Assembly: GCA_016209665.1 (NCBI GenBank)
Contig: JACQVT010000032.1
Location: 1-13,663 of the forward strand
Origin: Planctomycetota bacterium
GTDB lineage: Bacteria > Planctomycetota > Phycisphaerae > UBA1845 > PWPN01
Length of the DNA stretch: 13,663 nt
Reading direction: 5' to 3'
Each line of letters starts with the position of its first letter. Position 1 is the stretch's first letter. The position numbers and the translations under genes were made by a program. Below are positions 5,658-11,456 of this stretch, in pieces. Below the pieces are notes generated by a model, which saw only the letters and a list, made by a program, of their open reading frames with translations, was not told the DNA's origin and made no database searches.

Positions 5658-7280
5658 CACCGGCCGGCGGATTTCCACGCGGATGGCATCGGCCAACGGG
5701 TGATCGACGCGACGCTGCGTACCGTCCGGACAGCGGATGGTCCAATCGACCTCCCCGGACTGCCCGACGACCTGGATCTCGGCCCCCAATGGCAGAGCCA
5801 GCGCGGCGATCCGCGAGAGGACCTCGCCGGTCGCCGATCCGTCGATCCCCCGGATGAGGGCCACGTCGCCTTCCCGCAGCCGCGCCAGGTGCGTCTCCGC
5901 GCCTGCGGCCAGCAGCTCCGGCGGGCGGGGAATCCGCTTGCCATGCGGGTCGTGCACGGGGTGGCCGAGCAGGTCGTCAACCCGATCCAGCAGTCGCTCG
6001 CTCAGCAGGTGCTCGATCTCCTCGGCGTCGGGATGGGCGTGGTCCAGGGCGATCCCCACCTGGTTGACCAGATAGGTCTCCCACAACCGATGTGCCCGCA
6101 CGATCCGTCTGGCCTGCCGGAAGCCCTTGTCGGTCAGGCGGACCTGGTCCTCGGGATCGCACTCGATCCAGCCATCGCGCTGGAGACGGCGGCAGTATTT
6201 CCGCAGATCGGCCGGCAGCATCCGAAGCTGTTCGCCCAGCACCGAGGCCCCCACGACGGCCTCCGGCGCCGGCGAGGGGCGCAGGTTGAACGCCGCCCGC
6301 AGGAAGTTCTCGCGGGCAATGCGCGTCGCCAGTTGCCAGCGCCGCAACACTCGCAGCAGCACGCCGTGTCTGGGCGAGGCCAGCCAGGTCACCAGGAACA
6401 TGCCGAACGACACCACGGCGATCGCCCCGGCGGTCGAGCAGTCGAGCCACAGGGCCACGTGGAAGCCGACCACCGCCGAGACGGCGCCCAACCCCGCCGC
6501 CAGCAACACCATGCGGGCCAGCCGGTCCGTCAGCAGGTAAGCCGTCGCGCCCGGGGCGATCAGCATGGCCACCACCAGGATCGCCCCCACCGCCTCCATG
6601 CCGCTCACCACGGTAACGGACACGGCCGCCATCAGGGCGTAGTGTACGGCGGCGGCGGGAATGCCCAGGGCGGTCGCGGTGGCCGCGTCGAACGACGTGA
6701 TCTTGAGTTCCTTGAAGAACAGGACGGCCGCGACAACCACGGCCACCGCCACCCCGCCCATCGTCTTGACGCGATCCGGCCGCAGCCACGACATCTCGAT
6801 CTCACCATACAGCACGCAGTGGGCGTCGAGGTCCACCCCCTCCGTGAACCGGGTGATCAGCACCACGCCCAGCGCGAACAAGGTCGAGAACACCACGGCG
6901 ATGGAGGCATCCTCCTTGACCCGCGTCCGCCGGTGAATCAGCTCGATGAGCACGACGGTAAGCAGCCCCGCCGCCACCGCCCCGGCGATCATCGCCACCG
7001 CCCCGCGGCTGCCCGTCACCAGAAAGGCACCGGCCAGGCCCGCGAGCAGGGCGTGGCTGATCGCGTCCCCGAGCAGGGCCTTGCCGCGCAGCACCAGGAA
7101 ACATCCCAGTACCGCGCAGGGCACTGCCACGAACACGCCCATCGCCACGATCCAACCTGTGAACTCGACGTTGCGCGTCCAGGGCTCGATCAGGTGCTCG
7201 AAGAAGTCGAAGCGGCGGACCAGCGGCTCCGCCGAGGAAGCCAGGAGGCAGACGGCCGGGTGTGGAATCGCGATACTCAT
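5646..7280 (-). CDS. Metal ABC transporter permease fused to a full DtxR-type repressor (with FeoA-like domain)
   Basis: A 544-residue fusion. Residues about 35-305 are an ABC-3 family permease with seven to nine membrane helices, including LVLRGKALLGDAISHALLAG (63-82) and GMEAVGAILVVAMLIAPGAT (227-246), as in ZnuB/MntB/TroC. Residues about 320-395 are a winged helix-turn-helix. Residues about 396-455 match the DtxR/MntR metal-binding dimerisation domain: H398 and E401 (AHRLWE), H416, E420, E423 and H424 (HPDAEEIEH), and DPHGKRIP. Glutamate at 420, where DtxR has cysteine 102, is the MntR-like state. The N-terminal ligand (Asp8 of MntR, Met10 of DtxR) aligns with N325, so that site is altered. 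Residues about 456-544 look like the FeoA/SH3-like domain. The ATG at 7280 overlaps the stop of the preceding permease (ATGA). Confidence 0.92.
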   Translation of the reverse strand: MSIAIPHPAVCLLASSAEPLVRRFDFFEHLIEPWTRNVEFTGWIVAMGVFVAVPCAVLGCFLVLRGKALLGDAISHALLAGLAGAFLVTGSRGAVAMIAGAVAAGLLTVVLIELIHRRTRVKEDASIAVVFSTLFALGVVLITRFTEGVDLDAHCVLYGEIEMSWLRPDRVKTMGGVAVAVVVAAVLFFKELKITSFDAATATALGIPAAAVHYALMAAVSVTVVSGMEAVGAILVVAMLIAPGATAYLLTDRLARMVLLAAGLGAVSAVVGFHVALWLDCSTAGAIAVVSFGMFLVTWLASPRHGVLLRVLRRWQLATRIARENFLRAAFNLRPSPAPEAVVGASVLGEQLRMLPADLRKYCRRLQRDGWIECDPEDQVRLTDKGFRQARRIVRAHRLWETYLVNQVGIALDHAHPDAEEIEHLLSERLLDRVDDLLGHPVHDPHGKRIPRPPELLAAGAETHLARLREGDVALIRGIDGSATGEVLSRIAALALPLGAEIQVVGQSGEVDWTIRCPDGTQRRVDHPLADAIRVEIRRPVLRA

Positions 7281-8647
7281 CCCTTCACCCGTGGAATCTC
7301 GTGGCCGTGGGGGTCGAGGTCGGGATGGTCAAGCCCGGCTTCCAGCCGGGCCACGATCTCCTCGCCGAGCACGTGCTCGATCTCCTCGGCATCGCGATGC
7401 ACGTGATCGGCGGCGATCCGCGCCTCCTGCGTGAGGTACAGCTCCCACAGGCGATGATTCCGGATGATCTGCCGGGCGCGTTGCTGCCCGACCGACGTGA
7501 GCGTCAACCGGTCGCCCGCCAACCCGGCCAGCCCCGACGCCGCCAGCGTGCCGGCCACGCGGCGGACGTAGCCGACGGTCTCGGATCGGGCTCGAGCCAG
7601 CCGCTCGAGCGTCACCGGTTGGTCGAGTCCCTCGCCACCGAGTTCGTGATAGAACGTCTTGAGCAGGTTCTCCAGGCGCACGCGGCGGCTGCGCCTGGAC
7701 CGTCGGATCGCGCGTATCGCCACTCCTTGCCGGGGACTGAGCAGGTAGGCCAGTCCGAACCACGTAGTGGCGGCCAGGACCATGCACGGCCCGGTGGGGA
7801 TGCGGTTCAGCAAGAAGCTGAGCAGGACCCCGACGAAGCCCGACAACACCCCCAATAACGCCGACAACGCCAACATGCGGCCCAGCCGGTCCGTCAGCAG
7901 GTAGGCCGTCGCCGCCGGCGTGATCAGCATGGCTGACACCAGCACCACCCCCACCGCCTGCAGGGCGATCACGATGGCCAGGGCGAGCAGAGTCATTAAC
8001 GCAACCTGGATCAGCCTGACCGGCATGCCGATCGACGCCGCGAAGCTCTCGTCGAAGCTGGTGGCCAGGAAGTACCGGAAGAACAGCGAGATCACCAGCA
8101 CCACCACCAGCGTCACCAGGCCCATGAGCTGCAAGTCACCGCGGCCCAGGGCCGCCGCGTCGCCGAACATGTAGCGGTCCAGCCCGCTCTGGTCGCCGTA
8201 GGCCATCCGCTGAATGCGGGTCAGCAGGATGATCCCCAGGCCGAAGAAACCCGACAGGGCCAGACCCACGGCGGTGTCGGATTTGATCCGGCTGTACCGC
8301 GAGATCACGGAGATGACCAGACTGGCGAGCACGCCGGAGATGATCGCCCCGGCGAAGATCGCCAGGGCATTCTTGGTCTGCACGACCACGAACGCCAGGC
8401 AGATGCCCGGCAGGACGGCATGGCCGATCGAATCCCCCAGCAGCGACATCTTCCGCAGGACGACGAAGGAGCCCAGCAACCCGCAGCAGACGCCCAGCAG
8501 CACGGCCCCCACCACACCATAGACCAGGCTGACGTGCTGGAACGAGAAGAACGCGCCGAGCTGCTCCCACAGCCCCGCGGTGCTTTCCACCCGGGCGGCC
8601 AGGATCCTCGGCATACCAAAGGCCAGCATGTCCGCCGAAGCCATCAT
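7277..8647 (-). CDS. Metal ABC transporter permease fused to DtxR-type repressor domains (no FeoA-like domain)
   Basis: A 456-residue paralogue of the next gene in the operon. Residues about 38-305 are the ABC-3 permease (LVYGVVGAVLLGVCCGLLGS; VVLRKMSLLGDSIGHAVLPG; AVGVVLVSAMLITPAATAYL). A basic linker (AIRRSRRSRRVR, 312-323) follows, then a winged-helix region (about 324-396) and the metal-binding dimerisation domain: H398, E402, H417, E421, E424 and H425 (NHRLWELYL; HRDAEEIEHVLGEE), ending with DPHGHEIP. The protein stops there, so the SH3/FeoA-like part present in its partner is missing. The start ATG at 8647 shares ATGA with the ATPase stop; the ATG at 8644 is also possible. The two unequal permeases probably form the heterodimeric channel of one importer. 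Confidence 0.92.
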   Translation of the reverse strand: MMASADMLAFGMPRILAARVESTAGLWEQLGAFFSFQHVSLVYGVVGAVLLGVCCGLLGSFVVLRKMSLLGDSIGHAVLPGICLAFVVVQTKNALAIFAGAIISGVLASLVISVISRYSRIKSDTAVGLALSGFFGLGIILLTRIQRMAYGDQSGLDRYMFGDAAALGRGDLQLMGLVTLVVVLVISLFFRYFLATSFDESFAASIGMPVRLIQVALMTLLALAIVIALQAVGVVLVSAMLITPAATAYLLTDRLGRMLALSALLGVLSGFVGVLLSFLLNRIPTGPCMVLAATTWFGLAYLLSPRQGVAIRAIRRSRRSRRVRLENLLKTFYHELGGEGLDQPVTLERLARARSETVGYVRRVAGTLAASGLAGLAGDRLTLTSVGQQRARQIIRNHRLWELYLTQEARIAADHVHRDAEEIEHVLGEEIVARLEAGLDHPDLDPHGHEIPRVKG

Positions 8648-9429
8648 CGCTCGCTCTCCGCCACCGCCTGTGCCGCGTCAGACAGGATCGTCAGCCGTCC
8701 ACCGTATGTCTTTTGCAGCAACTCGGGCGTGAAGACCTGCGGGGTCGGCCCACACGCCACCAATCGCATGTTGAGCAGGATCATCGTGTCGAAGTACTCG
8801 GGGGCCGTCTGCAAGTCGTGGTGCACCACCAGGCAGGTCTTGCCCCGGTCTCGCAGTTCCTTCAGCAGGGTGATGATCGACGTCTCGGTGGCCGCGTCCA
8901 CGCCCACGAACGGCTCATCCATCAGGTAAACCGTGCTTTCCATCGCCAGGGCTCGGGCCAGAAAGACGCGCTGCTGCTGCCCGCCGGACAGGTTGCTGAT
9001 CTGCCGCCCCGCGAACGGGGCCATGCCCACCTTCTCCAGGCACTCGCGGGCGATCCGCTTGTCGTCGCGCCGCGGATGCCGCAGCAACCCCACCCGGCCG
9101 TACCGCCCCATCAACACCACGTCGAACGCCGTCACCGGGAAATCCCAGTCCACGCTCTCGCGCTGCGGCACGTAGCCGATCAACCGCCGCTGCTTGTGAA
9201 CCGGCTGGCCGTAGCACTTCACCCACCCGCTGGAGAGCGGCAGCAGGCCCATCACCGCCTTAATCAGCGTGCTCTTGCCGGCGCCGTTGGGCCCGATGAT
9301 CCCGACGAGCTGGCCCTCGCCGACGGTCAGGTCCACGCCCCACAGCACGGGCCGGCGGTGGTAGCTGACCGTCAGATCGTGGATCTCCACGGCCGGTTCA
9401 CCATTCGATCGGCGAGAATCCTTGTGCAT
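8644..9429 (-). CDS. Metal ABC transporter ATP-binding protein (ZnuC/MntB/TroB type)
   Basis: A 261-residue ATPase that powers the importer on the cytosolic face. Walker A is GPNGAGKST (46-54), the Q-loop glutamine is Q89 in YVPQRESVDWDFPVT, the signature is LSGGQQQR (147-154), Walker B is VYLMDEP (167-173), and the H-loop is VVHHD (201-205). The PQRESVDWDFPVTAFDVVLMGRYG-type context, here residues 88-111, is typical of Mn/Zn/Fe transporters. The ATG at 9429 is supported by GAGGG (9437-9441) 7 bases upstream, so the gene overlaps the end of the binding-protein gene by 32 bases. A later GTG at 9390 would avoid the overlap but lacks a good ribosome site. The tight overlaps on both sides indicate translational coupling. 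Confidence 0.95.
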   Translation of the reverse strand: MHKDSRRSNGEPAVEIHDLTVSYHRRPVLWGVDLTVGEGQLVGIIGPNGAGKSTLIKAVMGLLPLSSGWVKCYGQPVHKQRRLIGYVPQRESVDWDFPVTAFDVVLMGRYGRVGLLRHPRRDDKRIARECLEKVGMAPFAGRQISNLSGGQQQRVFLARALAMESTVYLMDEPFVGVDAATETSIITLLKELRDRGKTCLVVHHDLQTAPEYFDTMILLNMRLVACGPTPQVFTPELLQKTYGGRLTILSDAAQAVAESER

Positions 9430-10417
9430 CTGGTCGCCCTCGGATCTCCGCGGAGCCGGACCCCGCGGCCGACTTCATCCATTTTAGCGCATCGGCGATC
9501 GTGTTCATGTTGTGCCGGACCATCCCAATGTAGGTACCCTCCGGGGTGCCCGGCCCGCCCAGGGCGTCGCTGAACAGCTCTCCACCTTCCACCACGTTCC
9601 AGCCGGCCCGGCGACAATCCTCGATCACCGCCCGTATGGCCTTCGGTGAGACGCTGGACTCGGTGAAGATCGCCTTGATCCGCCGGGCCGCGATCAGGCG
9701 GCTCAACTCGACAATCGCCCGACTGGTGGCCTGCTCCTCGGTGGAAATACCCTGGATGCCGATGACCTCGAACCCGTAGGCGCGCCCGAAATAGTTGTAG
9801 GCGTCGTGGCTGGTCACCAGGACCCGCTGATGGGGGACCAGCTCCGCCGCCCGGCTCCTGCACCAGGCGTCCAGTTCCGTCAGACGGGCGAGGTAGGCTG
9901 CCGCCGCCCGATCGTAGTCGTCCGCGTGCCGGGGGTCGGCCTCCCGCAGGGCGTCCCGGATGGTTTCGGCCGCCCTCGCCCACAATTGGACGTCGAACCA
10001 GACGTGCGGATCGTAAAGGCCGCCGAACTGCGGCGGCTGCAACAGCCGCGCCCGGTCGATGTCGCGGGTCACGGCAATCGTCGGCTTCCGCCGGGCCAGC
10101 GCCTCCAAGACCTCGGTCAGCTTGCCCTCGAGATGCAGGCCGCCATAGAGGACCAGATCCGCCCCCACCAGCCGGGCCACGTCGCCGGCACTGGCCTTGT
10201 ACAGGTGCGGGTCGACCCCTGGCCCCATCAGGGCGGTCACCTGCACGTGCTCCCCGCCGATCTCGCGGATCACGTCCGCGATCATCCCGATCGTGCAGGT
10301 GACGCGGAGGCGCCGCTGCCCCGCCGAATCGGCGCGCGGCTCACCCGACCCGCAACCGCCAAACAGACCGGCTGCCAGAACGATCCACCACAATCCCTGC
10401 TTCGACCAGGTGTTCAT
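9398..10417 (-). CDS. Metal ABC transporter substrate-binding lipoprotein (TroA/ZnuA/MntC family)
   Basis: A 339-residue cluster A-I solute-binding protein that captures a divalent metal outside the inner membrane. The N-terminus has a signal peptide (WWIVLAAGLFGG) ending at C22, a lipobox-like site, so it is probably a lipoprotein. Metal ligands are visible: H71 (GVDPHLYKAS), H138 (YDPHVWF), H204 (VTSHDAYNYF) and D284 (ELFSDALG). Three histidines plus aspartate is the TroA/ZnuA pattern rather than the two-His/Glu/Asp PsaA pattern. There is no His-rich loop, so zinc versus manganese cannot be decided. GISTEEQAT (223-231) and FTESSV are family motifs. The ATG at 10417 was chosen because it precedes the signal peptide and lies 8 bases after the stop of the small ORF. 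An upstream in-frame GTG at 10555 would bury the signal peptide and is rejected. Confidence 0.93.
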   Translation of the reverse strand: MNTWSKQGLWWIVLAAGLFGGCGSGEPRADSAGQRRLRVTCTIGMIADVIREIGGEHVQVTALMGPGVDPHLYKASAGDVARLVGADLVLYGGLHLEGKLTEVLEALARRKPTIAVTRDIDRARLLQPPQFGGLYDPHVWFDVQLWARAAETIRDALREADPRHADDYDRAAAAYLARLTELDAWCRSRAAELVPHQRVLVTSHDAYNYFGRAYGFEVIGIQGISTEEQATSRAIVELSRLIAARRIKAIFTESSVSPKAIRAVIEDCRRAGWNVVEGGELFSDALGGPGTPEGTYIGMVRHNMNTIADALKWMKSAAGSGSAEIRGRPDAQGFSPIEW

Positions 10418-10425
10418 GCGTGGGA

Positions 10426-10773
10426 TTACGGGCCCTCGGTCACCCATTGTAGCCAGCCGCCGATGCCCAACATCGCCAGCATCGTTCCCGATATCGCCAC
10501 GGGCCACGGTATCGCTGATTCCGTCGTAGACTCCATCCACCAGTGCTTCCGTCACCTTGCAGCCCGCGGCGGGGACTCCATCGACGGCGAAGGCTCTCCC
10601 GAATCGGGCGGCACCGGCTGCGAGAAGGGGAAGGACCCAGGCGCATCACGGCCCTCGACGGACCGACTCGTGGCACTGCCGTCGGATGTCTCCTCGACGC
10701 AGGGCCGAGGCACTCCATTCAGCGCCCAGGCCGCCTGGCCCACCCGCAACGTGTGATTCCGTTCCAACGGCAT
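10426..10773 (-). pseudogene. Small putative membrane-protein gene interrupted by an in-frame TGA, first gene of the metal operon
   Basis: One reading frame runs 115 codons from ATG 10773 to TAA 10426-10428, broken only by TGA at 10552-10554. The first part (73 aa, from MPLERNHTLRVGQAAW) has a GGAAGGG ribosome site (10783-10789) 9 bases upstream and ends in a Pro/Ser-rich linker (PVPPDSGEPSPSMESPPR). The second part (41 codons) contains one membrane helix (PVAISGTMLAMLGIGGWLQW). It could instead be translated alone from ATG 10536 as a 36-aa protein. By hand count, G/C at third positions is about 78% before and 80% after the TGA, against about 59% for the competing troA-frame reading of the same DNA, which supports real coding sequence on both sides. 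It ends 8 bases before the binding-protein ATG. No family is recognised. Nonsense mutation, two small genes, recoding or a sequencing error all remain possible. Confidence 0.4.
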
Positions 10774-10815
10774 CGATCCAAGCCCTTCCGCGGCCACCGT
10801 GAAACCGTTCCAAAA

Positions 10816-10829
10816 TTAGGGACACCTAA
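10816..10829. promoter_or_regulatory. DtxR/MntR-type operator palindrome
   Basis: TTAGG-GACA-CCTAA is a perfect 5-base inverted repeat. Two further A/T pairs outside it (10813-10814 with 10831-10832) extend the symmetry. The TTAGG...CCTAA half-sites are those of DtxR/IdeR-family boxes. It lies at about +5 to +19 relative to the start predicted from the minus-strand promoter, where a bound repressor would block transcription of the metal operon. Confidence 0.6.
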
Positions 10830-10840
10830 CTTCGTCGGAT

Positions 10841-10868
10841 AGTATAGCCTGATCATCGGCGAAGGCAA
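10841..10868 (-). promoter_or_regulatory. Predicted promoter of the metal-transport operon
   Basis: On the minus strand, TTGCCT (10868-10863) and TATACT (10846-10841) are separated by 16 bases, matching 4/6 and 5/6 of the sigma70 consensus. Transcription would start near 10834, right beside the operator and about 60 bases before the small ORF. From here to 11000 no gene or clear terminator is seen. Confidence 0.5.
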
Positions 10869-11000
10869 GTCCTGATTTTTCGGGAAAACCGCGCGGCCGG
10901 ATCGTTTGCCTCCGTGCGTCCCGGGCGAGGGCGTGCGAATCCAAACCATCGCCGGAGTCGGGGTGGGAGGAAATGGAGATATGGCTGACTCACGCACCGA

Positions 11001-11456
11001 TCAGGCGACCGTGTGCTGCATTCGGGTACACAGGCCACGAAGTTGCTCGATATGCGCTTGATGCCGGTTGTAGATGCGGGCGACGGTCTCGGCCGCCTCG
11101 GGCAGCAGCGAGTTCGCCTCCCGCATCGTACGGTCGTACAACTGAACGAGGTGCTCCACGCCGGCCACGACGCGGGGCAGAAGCGTCTGCAGATCCAGGT
11201 AGTGCAGGTTGGCCGTGGTCACATCGGCACAGGCGGGCCGCAGGGCGCCGCCGCAGGCTTCCGCCGCCTCCAGCAGCCACGCCTCGTGAAGGGCCTGGTC
11301 GGCGGCCATCCGCCTCACCTGCTCCATCTCGTGGGCCAGGGCCCACTGGGCGAACACGCCCATCTCGGCCAGCCGCGGCAGCAGGGACCTCTTCTCCGCC
11401 GCGTACAGCTTGTTCAGCACGTCGAGGGTGTCGTCTCGCTGGTTCTGCGGAGTCAT
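11001..11456 (-). CDS. Small helical protein, possibly ferritin-like, at the end of the nuo operon
   Basis: A 151-residue, almost entirely helical protein with four amphipathic helices at about 8-33, 36-68, 82-112 and 117-147. Acidic and histidine residues are spaced as in ferritin-like four-helix bundles: E21, E43, H57/E58, E101/H102, H132/H135/E137. The pattern is not a clean E-x-x-H pair in each half, so the assignment is tentative; a DUF892/DUF2383-like helical bundle is an alternative. The ATG overlaps the nuoN stop as ATGA, so translation is coupled to nuoN. Because nuoN ends in inserted repeat DNA, this junction may have arisen after the insertion. No signal peptide or membrane helix is visible. 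A role in complex I is not established. Confidence 0.8.
   Translation of the reverse strand: MTPQNQRDDTLDVLNKLYAAEKRSLLPRLAEMGVFAQWALAHEMEQVRRMAADQALHEAWLLEAAEACGGALRPACADVTTANLHYLDLQTLLPRVVAGVEHLVQLYDRTMREANSLLPEAAETVARIYNRHQAHIEQLRGLCTRMQHTVA

Noticed and set aside
5700..7406. Long plus-strand open frame (568 codons) opposite the permeases
   Set aside because: It is antisense to two well-supported permease genes and is full of His/Arg/Gln/Pro low-complexity sequence typical of GC-rich shadow frames.
8644..9390. Later GTG start (9390) for the ATPase, avoiding the 32-base overlap
   Set aside because: The ATG at 9429 has a GAGGG site 7 bases upstream, while the GTG has no comparable ribosome site. 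Overlaps are normal in this operon.
10418..10555. 46-residue N-terminal extension of the metal-binding lipoprotein from GTG 10555
   Set aside because: It would place the lipoprotein signal peptide internally. Its third-position G/C (about 59% by hand count) is much lower than that of the overlapping small membrane ORF (about 80%).
10426..10773. Selenocysteine at the TGA 10552-10554
   Set aside because: No convincing SECIS-like hairpin was noticed right after the TGA, no redox-type context (Cys-rich or thioredoxin-like) is present, and no Sec machinery is in the window. It is kept only as a minor alternative.
10869..11000. Intrinsic terminator for the nuo operon in the gap after the 151-aa gene
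   Set aside because: Short symmetric pieces such as CCGCGCGG next to TTTT exist, but none forms a real stem-loop followed by a T-run in the right orientation.
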